A stretch of 7,236 nt of DNA from assembly GCA_035295665.1 (NCBI GenBank), contig DATGIQ010000595.1, forward strand, positions 1 to 7,236, in the 5' to 3' direction. This document shows, one piece after another, positions 1 through 5,667 of the stretch. The DNA is from DATGIQ01 sp035295665. Its GTDB lineage: Bacteria > Planctomycetota > Planctomycetia > Gemmatales > Gemmataceae. The translations under genes were made by a program, and so were the position numbers. Position 1 is the first letter of the stretch, and each line of letters starts with the position of its first letter. The notes under the pieces were generated by a model, which ran no database searches, was not told the DNA's origin, and worked only from the letters and a program-made list of their open reading frames with translations.

Positions 1-93
1 AAGGTCAGTGACGAACAGATGGCAACACTGAAATTGAAGCCCGCTGATTTTCATGGCGATTGGAACTATGTCATTACTCCCCGCAAACACTAG
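1..93 (+). CDS. ISAzo13-like (Rhodopirellula-type) transposase, C-terminal end only
   Basis: Frame 1 is open from the window edge to a TAG at 91-93 and encodes 30 residues, including DFHGDWNYVITPR near the end. From memory of the family, transposases of the ISAzo13 group (Pfam 'Rhodopirellula transposase DDE domain') end with a very similar F-H-G-[DE]-W-N-Y-x-I-x-P-R signature preceded by a [TS]-D-x-[EQ]-[ML] stretch, which is also visible here (VSDEQMATL). The gene body and catalytic DDE residues lie outside the window, so activity cannot be judged. It overlaps the predicted start of the next gene by 41 nt in another frame. Native genes rarely do this; it suggests the element inserted into or beside that gene. 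The assignment rests only on the tail motif. Confidence 0.75.
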   Translation, partial: KVSDEQMATLKLKPADFHGDWNYVITPRKH

Positions 94-1234
94 AAATCGA
101 CGAAGTTATTTTTTCGCGGGCCCTTACATCGCCGCCACGCCGAACAAACTTACGCAGTTTGGCATCGCCTGGTCCCTGGGGCTCACGGGCGAAGCGGGTT
201 ACGTGGTCGCCCTGCTGGCGGGGCTCCTCATCGGCAACGGCTTTCCTCCCGCGGCAGCCTGGCTGAAAGAAGCCACCCGGCCGGAATGGTATATCAAGAC
301 GGCCATCATCATCCTGGGGGCAACCCTGGGCGTTCAGGCGGCGGGGGCCGCCGGGCTGACCCGGGCGATCCTGTTCCGCGGCCTGGCAGCCATCATCGAG
401 GCCTATCTGATCTACTGGGCATTGGTGTATTTGATTGCCCGGAAAGTCTTCGGCTTCAGCCGCGAATGGGCTGCACCGCTGGCCTCGGGAATTTCTATCT
501 GCGGTGTCTCGGCTGCCATCACCACCGGGGCAGCCATTCGTGCAAGGCCCATCGTGCCGGTCATGGTGTCCTCGCTCGTGGTCGTCTTCTCCGTGGTCGA
601 GTTGCTGGTCCTGCCGTTTGCGGCGCGAACGTTTCTCTCCGCGGAGCCCATGGTTGCTGGGGCCTGGATGGGGCTGGCGGTTAAGACCGACGGAGCGGCC
701 GTGGCCAGCGGAACCATCACCGAAGCGCTTATCCGGGCCCGAGCAGAGGAACAAGGAATCGTCTACGAAGAAAAGTGGATGCTTCAGGCGACCACGACCG
801 TCAAAACATTCATCGACATCTTCATCGGCATTTGGGCCTTCGTGTTGGCCCTGGTCTGGGCCTACGGCATCGCCAAGGAGCCCGGCCACGAAGTGCCCTG
901 GAGCGATATCTGGCGGCGCTCGCCCAAGTTCGTGCTTGGTTACTTCCTCACGTTTATCATCCTTCTCAGTGTCGCGCTTGCCTGGCCCGATCGCCAAAAG
1001 AGCCTCAAGAGTGCGGTGGATGAAAGCGATATTTTCCGCCGCCTGTTTTTCGTCATGACCTTTTTCACGATTGGGCTTGGATCGAATTTCAAGAAGCTCT
1101 GGGCCGAGGGCATCGGCCGGCTGACCTTGGTCTATGTGGTGAGCTTGTTCGGCTTCGTCATCTGGATTGGCCTGGCAATTTCCTGGCTATTCTTCCACGG
1201 CGTCTATCCGCCGATTGTCCACGGAGGTGGCTAA
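53..1234 (+). CDS. YeiH-family putative sulfate exporter, probably 5'-truncated by an IS
   Basis: An integral membrane protein of 393 codons resembling the YeiH family (PF03601, Cons_hypoth698; 'putative sulfate exporter family transporter'). Substrate and direction of transport are not established for the family. Family-like features are the SGISICGVSAAIT segment (residues about 145-157), the AWMGLAVKTDGAAVASG segment (about 204-220), many hydrophobic spans from residue 34 to the end, and a C-terminal TIGLGSNFKKLW element. Recognisable sequence starts only around PYIAATPNKL (about residue 25). The first 20 or so residues (MAIGTMSLLPAN...) are read from transposase DNA in another frame. ATG 53 and ATG 68 both lie in that overlap, there is no good Shine-Dalgarno for either, and no ATG or GTG follows until well inside the first membrane span (near 200). 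Planctomycete homologues, as I recall, carry a longer N-terminal part. I infer a 5'-truncated gene, possibly a pseudogene, although the remaining frame is intact. Confidence 0.8.
   Translation: MAIGTMSLLPANTRNRRSYFFAGPYIAATPNKLTQFGIAWSLGLTGEAGYVVALLAGLLIGNGFPPAAAWLKEATRPEWYIKTAIIILGATLGVQAAGAAGLTRAILFRGLAAIIEAYLIYWALVYLIARKVFGFSREWAAPLASGISICGVSAAITTGAAIRARPIVPVMVSSLVVVFSVVELLVLPFAARTFLSAEPMVAGAWMGLAVKTDGAAVASGTITEALIRARAEEQGIVYEEKWMLQATTTVKTFIDIFIGIWAFVLALVWAYGIAKEPGHEVPWSDIWRRSPKFVLGYFLTFIILLSVALAWPDRQKSLKSAVDESDIFRRLFFVMTFFTIGLGSNFKKLWAEGIGRLTLVYVVSLFGFVIWIGLAISWLFFHGVYPPIVHGGG
94..127. mobile_element. probable right end of the ISAzo13-like element (boundary approximate)
   Basis: Between the transposase stop (93) and the point where transporter-family protein sequence becomes recognisable (about 125) lies a short non-coding-looking stretch. 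It has a T-run (109-116) followed by a GC-rich GCGGGCCC (117-124). An IS right end with its terminal inverted repeat should fall here, because in this family the stop codon lies close to the element end. The left end is outside the window, so neither the inverted repeat nor a target duplication can be checked. The end coordinate is an inference. Confidence 0.4.
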
Positions 1235-1238
1235 GATC

Positions 1239-1418
1239 ATGGAACCAACTCGACTGCCCGCTCCTTCACTGGAGCCGAACCTTGCCGAAGAGTTGGCGGC
1301 CATTCCATATGAGCCGCTGTTGCCCGTAGAGAAAAAACTGATCGCTTGGAGCCTGATCCTGGGCGTCGTCCTGTTGGTTATCCTGGCCTGGATCAGCTCC
1401 ACCTTCTTCACGGCATAG
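1239..1418 (+). CDS. small single-span membrane protein, unknown function
   Basis: Encodes 59 residues. The first 30 or so are polar and proline-rich (MEPTRLPAPSLEPNLAEE...). They are followed by a basic VEKK and one hydrophobic helix (about residues 34-56, LIAWSLILGVVLLVILAWIS), predicting an N-in, C-out anchor with almost no tail outside. The start is chosen for a GGAGGTGG Shine-Dalgarno (1223-1230) 8 nt before ATG 1239. It begins 4 nt after the transporter stop, so the two are likely translated from one transcript and it may be a small partner subunit. I do not recognise a family. If the transporter has lost its promoter and 5' end to the IS, this gene may depend on read-through from the IS. 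Confidence 0.7.
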   Translation: MEPTRLPAPSLEPNLAEELAAIPYEPLLPVEKKLIAWSLILGVVLLVILAWISSTFFTA

Positions 1419-1443
1419 GCAGCGGAGGCCATCCGCGAACGGG

Positions 1444-1746
1444 CTATTGCAGCTGCACGCAGTCGGCTTCCACGGCCGCCTCACAGCCGCGGGGAAATGT
1501 GCTGCAGGGATCGGCCTTGACCCAAATCCGCACGGCTTCCTGCTCGGCCGAGAGCAGCTCAGGAGAGAGGCAATCGGTGCTGCCCATCAGTTCCGCCTTC
1601 TGAGCAAGCGATTGTCCCAGCCGGAGCACGACGCCGCCCTTGAGACCGGCCTGGTAATGCCAGCAGGAATGATGCTCTGGATCATCCTTGAAGACAACCC
1701 GCTTGCCAATGAGCTGCTGCGGCGTGGATTCGTTCTTTGGCTCCAT
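1444..1746 (-). CDS. hypothetical cysteine-containing protein, 100 aa
   Basis: A soluble protein with no signal peptide or membrane span, beginning MEPKNESTPQQLIGKRVVFK. It has five cysteines (in SCWH, TDCL, DPCS, RGCE and ADCV) and a CWHYQAGLKGGVVLRLG stretch. The minus-strand frame is preferred over an overlapping plus-strand frame because GAGGAGACACC lies directly before its ATG (AGGAG about 7 nt upstream) and because its third codon positions are strongly G/C, as expected here. It converges on the 59-aa membrane gene with a 25-nt gap and diverges from the TPR gene across 151 nt. I do not recognise the family. The regular Cys content could bind a metal or form disulfides, but no CxxC pair is present to support that. 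Confidence 0.75.
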   Translation of the reverse strand: MEPKNESTPQQLIGKRVVFKDDPEHHSCWHYQAGLKGGVVLRLGQSLAQKAELMGSTDCLSPELLSAEQEAVRIWVKADPCSTFPRGCEAAVEADCVQLQ

Positions 1747-1897
1747 GGTGTCTCCTCGGGAACTCCCTGAACATCTTCACTCTGCCGAGCCACACCAAGC
1801 CTGTCAAGACAACCGACCGCCAGGCATCGCTTGTAATCAGGACAGGGGCGTTATCTAATGGAACGATAGCTTCCATTTCGTTGCTTCTGAGGATCGC
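1747..1897. promoter_or_regulatory. divergent intergenic region, candidate promoters
   Basis: 151 nt between the minus-strand hypothetical gene and the TPR gene must hold both of their promoters. On the plus strand, TTGTAA (1831-1836) and TCTAAT (1854-1859) are separated by 17 nt and lie 38 nt before ATG 1898, a plausible but weak sigma70-like pair. On the minus strand a perfect TTGACA (complement of 1802-1807) is present, but nothing resembling TATAAT lies 16-18 nt downstream, so that one is doubtful. No operator-like symmetry is evident. Confidence 0.3.
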
Positions 1898-3250
1898 ATG
1901 GTGATCGGTTTGGCGCGGCGAGTCTGGTTTTGGAGTGCGGCGGCTCGACGCCGCTCTGAAGCGGAGCCAAATTCCAAGACCCGAAGCGGAGTCGAGCCGC
2001 CGCACTCCAGATTCGTACCGATTTTGTTGAGCATCGCGCTCTTGGCAGTAATCGGTACGGGCGTGACCATCGCCGGCTGGCAGGGCTGGGCCTGGTATCA
2101 CTACCGAGCAGCCCTCCGAGCTCTGGAACGGCGTGATCTTTCGCTGGCGCAAGCGCAGCTCAACTCCTGTCTGAAAGTGTGGCCCACCAGTGCGGAGGTG
2201 CATCTCCTGGCTGCACGCACCGCCCGGCGGATCGGAGCCTACGACGATGCCGAGCTGCACTTGAAGGAATGCCAACTGCTGGGTTGGCCGATCGAGGAAC
2301 TCTCTCTGGAACGTGACCTGGCCTTGGCTCAGCGCGGTGATCTGGCGGAGGTGGAGGAGAAGCTGGTCCGCTTTGCGGAGCACGATCATCCCGATCGCTT
2401 CCTCATTCTGGAAGCTCTGGCCCAGGGATACATCAAGACCTACCGCCTTTCCCAGGCGTTGCATTGCCTGGAACTTTGGTTGAAACGCCGGCCGAATGAT
2501 GTGCAAGCCCTGGTTTGGCGAGCCGAGGTGGAGCAATTGCGCTCCAGTACATCCGAAGCACTCGCGGACTACCGCCGAGTCGTCGCATTGGAGCCCGAAC
2601 GAGACCAGGCTCGGCTGCGCTTGGCGGAGCTGTTGGCGACGGAGCACCAGCCTGCCGAAGCTGTGTCCCATTTCGAGCATCTTCGGCAACGCCAACCGAC
2701 CAATCCCGGCGTGCTCTTGGGCCTCGCCCGTTGCCGGCATCTGCTGGGCGAATCCACGGAAGCAGCTCGGTTGTTGGACACGCTGTTGGAGCGATCCCCG
2801 GACGATGCGACCGCGTTGGGCGAACGTGGCCGGCTTTTTTTGGAAATCGGGCAATTCGGCGAAGCCGAGCGCTGGCTTCGACGGGCGGCGGACCGGGCCC
2901 CGTATGACCGCGACATCGTCTACCCCCTGTATCTTTGTCTCCAACAATCAGGCAAATCCGAAGCGGCAGAAGCTTATCGGATCAAGCTGCAAGAAATTGA
3001 TGCCCAGCTGAGCCGGCTCCGCGAGCTGACCCGGCAAATCGTTCAAATGCCTCATGATCCTGCACTTCGCCATGAGGCAGGGATGATTTTCTTGACGAGC
3101 GGCCAGGCCAAGGAAGGACTTCGCTGGCTTTACAGTGCGTTGCAGGAAGACCCGCGGTACGAGCCGGCCCATCGACTCCTCGCGGATTACTATGATCGTG
3201 TCGGGAACCAAGGATTGGCCGGCTGGCATCGGCGGCAAATTCAGAATTGA
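1898..3250 (+). CDS. membrane-anchored tetratricopeptide-repeat protein
   Basis: Encodes 450 residues. A basic N-terminal tail (residues 1-38) is followed by one membrane span (about 40-62, VPILLSIALLAVIGTG...). Helical repeats then run from about 67 to 445 with TPR-type signatures, for example LAQAQLNSCLKVWP, EALADYRRVVALEP, EAVSHFEHLRQRQP, EAARLLDTLLERSP, EAERWLRRAADRAP and KEGLRWLYSALQEDP. The repeats should face the periplasm and act as a protein-binding scaffold. The start is supported by GAGGA (1889-1893) just before ATG 1898. Residues 12-38 are encoded by a large palindromic repeat, so the cytoplasmic tail may be an insertion. No ATG or GTG lies between the palindrome and the membrane span, leaving only TTG codons near 2023-2028 as a later start. 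The next gene begins within about 40-110 nt and encodes a CRTAC1-type lipoprotein. TPR + CRTAC1 neighbours are common in planctomycetes, with no known function for the pair. Confidence 0.85.
   Translation: MVIGLARRVWFWSAAARRRSEAEPNSKTRSGVEPPHSRFVPILLSIALLAVIGTGVTIAGWQGWAWYHYRAALRALERRDLSLAQAQLNSCLKVWPTSAEVHLLAARTARRIGAYDDAELHLKECQLLGWPIEELSLERDLALAQRGDLAEVEEKLVRFAEHDHPDRFLILEALAQGYIKTYRLSQALHCLELWLKRRPNDVQALVWRAEVEQLRSSTSEALADYRRVVALEPERDQARLRLAELLATEHQPAEAVSHFEHLRQRQPTNPGVLLGLARCRHLLGESTEAARLLDTLLERSPDDATALGERGRLFLEIGQFGEAERWLRRAADRAPYDRDIVYPLYLCLQQSGKSEAAEAYRIKLQEIDAQLSRLRELTRQIVQMPHDPALRHEAGMIFLTSGQAKEGLRWLYSALQEDPRYEPAHRLLADYYDRVGNQGLAGWHRRQIQN
1931..2009. repeat. large imperfect palindrome inside the TPR coding sequence
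   Basis: The arms 1931-1955 and 1985-2009 are inverted copies over 25 positions with a single mismatch (1950 against 1990), and the outer 19 bp (1931-1949 / 1991-2009) are perfect. The arm begins TGGAGTGCGGCGGCTCGAC. The 29-nt loop repeats an inner AGCGG (1960-1964), giving a secondary 5-bp hairpin with CCGCT at 1951-1955. The form resembles REP-like or RPE-like interspersed palindromes. I believe similar GTGCGGCGGCTCGAC palindromes are scattered in planctomycete genomes, but this is memory, not a search. Confidence 0.8.
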
Positions 3251-3286
3251 AAATTGGAAATCGAAAATCAAAACTTGAGAATTGGC
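3238..3286. repeat. seven degenerate tandem heptamers (AATTGAA type)
   Basis: Read in steps of seven from 3238, the units are AATTCAG, AATTGAA, AATTGGA, AATCGAA, AATCAAA, ACTTGAG and AATTGGC, an unbroken 7-nt period. The array is AT-rich against GC-rich flanks. It includes the TGA stop of the TPR gene (3248-3250), so that protein's last residues (IQN) are repeat-encoded. An inverted set of the same heptamer family lies 52 nt downstream. Confidence 0.75.
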
Positions 3287-3287
3287 C

Positions 3288-5189
3288 ATGCAAGCACCAC
3301 GCCATGCTTACTGTTCGGATGACCGGCCTCGCCGCAGTCTCAATTCTCAATTCTTAATGCTCTCTCTCCTGCTGGCTTTCCTCAGCGGTTGTGGCCATCC
3401 CGCCTCGCCACTTGCAATCACGCCCGAGACCGAGGAAAAGGCGTCGATTCCGGCGTTTCTGCGCGATCTGCCGCCGGAGACGGCGCAAACGCTCATCCGA
3501 AAACCCAGCGGCGAAATCGTACCCGATCTGTATCGCGATCTGACCCCGCAGTCGGGCATTGATTTCACGTACCGCAATGGTCAGGAGGCGGACCATTTTG
3601 CCATCCTCGAGTCTCTGGGCGGCGGGATCGGATTGCTCGACTATGACGGCGATGGCCTGCTGGATATTTTCATCACCGGCGGCGGCTATTTTAACGGTCC
3701 GGACCGGCAGCAAATCCAGGGGCACGGCAACCGGCTCTACAAGAACCTGGGCGGCTGGAAGTTTCGGGATGTCACCCAGGAAGTCGGCCTCGATCAACCA
3801 CGGTTCTATTCGCATGGCTGCGCCGTCGCCGACTTCAACCGTGATGGCTGGCCTGACTTGCTCGTTACCGGCTGGGGCCGCGTCGTCCTCTATCGCAACG
3901 AACCCGACGGCAACGGTGGCCGGCGCTTTGTGGATTGCACTCGTGAGGCCGGCTTGACCGAACCGCTGTGGGGCACCAGCGCGGCCTGGGCGGATCTCGA
4001 CGGCGATGGTTATCCAGACCTCTATATCTGCCAGTACGTCAACTGGTCCTTCGCCAATGATCCCCGTTGCACCGGCTATTCCCAGGCCATTCCCAGGGAT
4101 GTCTGTCCGCCGAAATCGTTCACCGGCTTACCGCACCGGCTGTATCGAAACCTGGGAAACGGAACCTTCGCCGATGTGAGCAAGGAAGCCGGCCTGCGGC
4201 CCATCGTCGGGGAGCCGGGGAAGGAGGAAGCCGGCAAAGGTCTCGGCGTCGTGATCGTGGATGTGAACGGGGACGGCAAGCCGGACATCTATGTGGCCAA
4301 CGACACCGTGGACAATTTCCTTTACATCAACCACAGCACGCCGGGCAAGCTGCGCTTCGAGGAAGTCGGTCTGCCCAGCGGCGTGGCTCGGGATGAGCGG
4401 GGCGTACCTAATGGCAGCATGGGGACCGACGCCGCCGACTACGATGGCAGCGGCCGGCCTTCGCTGTGGTGCACCAACTACGAGAATGAGATGCATGCCC
4501 TGTACCGCAACCTGGGCAAGGGCATGTTTTTCTTCAGCACGCCGGCATCCGGGATCGCGGCTATTGGCCAATCGTATGTGGGGTTTGGCACCGGCTTCCT
4601 TGACCTGGATAACCACGGCTATCCGGATTTGGCCATCGCCAATGGCCACGTCATTCGTTTTCCTGGCCCCTCCGGTGTACGGCAACGCCCGGTGCTGCTG
4701 CGGAACAAAGGCAATGGCCGATTCACGGACATCACCCGGCAAGGCGGCTCATACTTCCGTAGCGAGCATATTGGCCGCGGGCTGGCCATCGGCGATCTCG
4801 ATAACGATGGCCTGCCGGATTTGGTGATCAGCCACTTGAATGAGCCGGTCGCACTGCTGCGCAATGAGGCCGCGGTAGGACATCACTGGTTGGGTATCGA
4901 GCTTCGGGGCAAAGACCATCGCGATGTAACCGGAGCCAAGCTCATCCTTGAGGTGGGCGGACGCCGGCTGACGGCGTTTAGCAAGGGTGGCGGAAGCTAT
5001 CTGTCGGCGCCGGATCGGCGACATTTATTTGGTTTGGGTAAGACGGAGCGAGTCGAACGGCTCACCGTTTGCTGGCCTTGTGGACAGGAACAACAATGGG
5101 ATGGCCAAGCCCTCGAGGTCGATCGCTATTGGCGCTTGCTGGAAGGGGAAGCCCAACCTGCCGAACCAGGGATTCGGCTTATACAATAA
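3288..5189 (+). CDS. CRTAC1-type lipoprotein: VCBS/FG-GAP repeats plus ASPIC/UnbV domain
   Basis: A large exported protein, probably lipid-anchored. From ATG 3288 it has 633 residues and a lipobox-like FLSGC with Cys35, preceded by RPRRS and a hydrophobic run. ATG 3357 (610 aa) would put the Cys at residue 12 with no positive charge before it. Neither start has a good Shine-Dalgarno, and TTG 3282 is a further option. Seven calcium-binding-loop-like motifs mark VCBS/FG-GAP repeats at about residues 118 (DYDGDGLLD), 182 (DFNRDGWPD), 236 (DLDGDGYPD), 325 (DVNGDGKPD), 384 (DYDGSGRPS, degenerate), 439 (DLDNHGYPD) and 503 (DLDNDGLPD), suggesting a beta-propeller. Residues about 531-620 (GHHWLGIELRG...) match the ASPIC/UnbV domain that typically ends CRTAC1-like proteins. 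No enzymatic role is known; binding or adhesion is inferred. It probably forms an operon with the upstream TPR gene. Confidence 0.9.
   Translation: MQAPRHAYCSDDRPRRSLNSQFLMLSLLLAFLSGCGHPASPLAITPETEEKASIPAFLRDLPPETAQTLIRKPSGEIVPDLYRDLTPQSGIDFTYRNGQEADHFAILESLGGGIGLLDYDGDGLLDIFITGGGYFNGPDRQQIQGHGNRLYKNLGGWKFRDVTQEVGLDQPRFYSHGCAVADFNRDGWPDLLVTGWGRVVLYRNEPDGNGGRRFVDCTREAGLTEPLWGTSAAWADLDGDGYPDLYICQYVNWSFANDPRCTGYSQAIPRDVCPPKSFTGLPHRLYRNLGNGTFADVSKEAGLRPIVGEPGKEEAGKGLGVVIVDVNGDGKPDIYVANDTVDNFLYINHSTPGKLRFEEVGLPSGVARDERGVPNGSMGTDAADYDGSGRPSLWCTNYENEMHALYRNLGKGMFFFSTPASGIAAIGQSYVGFGTGFLDLDNHGYPDLAIANGHVIRFPGPSGVRQRPVLLRNKGNGRFTDITRQGGSYFRSEHIGRGLAIGDLDNDGLPDLVISHLNEPVALLRNEAAVGHHWLGIELRGKDHRDVTGAKLILEVGGRRLTAFSKGGGSYLSAPDRRHLFGLGKTERVERLTVCWPCGQEQQWDGQALEVDRYWRLLEGEAQPAEPGIRLIQ
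3339..3359. repeat. inverted heptamers (CTCAATT type) facing the 3238-3286 array
   Basis: CTCAATT (3339-3345), CTCAATT (3346-3352) and CTTAATG (3353-3359) are the reverse complement of AATTGAG-type units. CAATTCTCAA (3341-3350) is the exact inverse of TTGAGAATTG (3275-3284). The last unit contains ATG 3357, a possible start codon of the CRTAC1-type gene. The 52-nt spacer (3287-3338) is not repetitive and has a base composition closer to the flanks. Confidence 0.7.
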
Positions 5190-5295
5190 CCCACTGGGTT
5201 GCCCGCAAAGTTTTCGCAGTTATGCCAAAAAACCAGGGAGTGCGAACGTCTGTACAGTAGAGCACTGGAAAAATGGCCTATTGGGGAGTTTTTTG

Positions 5296-5324
5296 TTGCT
5301 TTTGCGTGACATTCAGCTAATAAT
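5296..5324 (+). promoter_or_regulatory. candidate sigma70-type promoter
   Basis: TTGCTT (5296-5301) and AATAAT (5319-5324) are separated by 17 nt. The -10 matches five of six consensus positions, the -35 only three. It lies in a locally AT-rich patch of a GC-rich region and is the best promoter-like pair in the gap before the DUF1559 gene. Sigma factor use in planctomycetes is diverse, so this is tentative. Confidence 0.35.
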
Positions 5325-5379
5325 CATCGATGGATTGCGAGAGGCTGGAACGGAGCAGGCGACCCGACTGGAGAGCGCG

Positions 5380-5541
5380 ATGGCTGTGCTGGGTCGATTG
5401 ATCGCGTACTCGACGAAAGGCATACAGAGCTTGAAGTCCTGCGTCAGAACGATCCCGAGTCGGCGCAACCTTGAAGAGCTGCACGGGATCGTGAACCATG
5501 AGCGATGGCGCCGGTTGTTTGCGGCAACGAGTAGTCGTTGA
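5380..5541 (+). CDS. doubtful small ORF, 53 aa
   Basis: ATG 5380 is preceded by GGAGAG (5370-5375) with 4 nt to the start codon, and lies about 55 nt downstream of the candidate promoter. The product, beginning MAVLGRLIAYSTKGIQSLKS, is basic with no signal peptide and matches no family I know. Codon use is not clearly protein-like. It could be a small protein, a decayed gene fragment or chance. It is listed because it combines a promoter-like pair, an SD and an ATG in an otherwise unexplained gap. Confidence 0.2.
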   Translation: MAVLGRLIAYSTKGIQSLKSCVRTIPSRRNLEELHGIVNHERWRRLFAATSSR

Positions 5542-5667
5542 CGGGATCCAGAAAGGAGGTTCCAAATCCTCCGTCCAGGCGAACGGCCGACTTCGAGTGC
5601 TCATAGCCTGTATCTTTGTTTTCCTCTCCTGTTATTCCCGTAGTCTTTTGCACATTTGGGGGGAAGT

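Larger units (their letters stand above)
5190..5667. other. 478-nt intergenic region / possible long 5' leader
   Basis: No convincing gene is seen in this gap between the CRTAC1-type gene and the DUF1559 gene. It starts with AACCC-ACT-GGGTT (5188-5200), a short hairpin without a following T-run, so not a clear terminator. It contains a candidate promoter near 5296-5324, one doubtful 53-codon ORF (5380-5541), a GGAGG/CCTCC hairpin (5555-5572) and a pyrimidine-rich stretch (about 5615-5650) just before the DUF1559 ribosome binding site. If the promoter is real, the DUF1559 mRNA has a leader of roughly 335 nt. Confidence 0.5.

Noticed and set aside
74..997. Minus-strand open frame (307 codons) opposite the transporter
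   Set aside because: The product is rich in Gly, Asp, Arg and His, typical of the antisense of a GC-rich membrane protein gene; the plus strand carries the recognisable family.
1422..1436. Short hairpin GCGGA-GGCCA-TCCGC between the convergent genes as a terminator
   Set aside because: The stem is only 5 bp with no T-run on either side; too weak to call.
1447..1770. Plus-strand open frame of 107 codons over the minus-strand hypothetical gene
   Set aside because: It opens with a non-ATG codon lacking an SD, while the opposite strand has a good SD, ATG and G/C-rich third positions.
1682..2947. Long minus-strand open frame (421 codons) opposite the TPR gene
   Set aside because: It is low in hydrophobic structure, matches no family, and overlaps both a well-supported TPR gene and a supported minus-strand gene; it looks like a composition-driven antisense frame.
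3238..3359. CRISPR-like repeat-spacer structure
   Set aside because: The units are 7 nt, degenerate, contiguous and inverted across one spacer; there are no regularly spaced identical repeats and no cas genes.
5188..5200. AACCC-ACT-GGGTT hairpin after the CRTAC1-type gene as a terminator
   Set aside because: The stem is 5 bp, overlaps the stop codon and is not followed by a T-run.
5555..5572. tRNA T-arm-like sequence (GGAGG-TTCCAAAT-CCTCC)
   Set aside because: The loop is 8 nt instead of 7, and no matching 5' acceptor strand, D-arm or anticodon arm is found in the preceding 80 nt.
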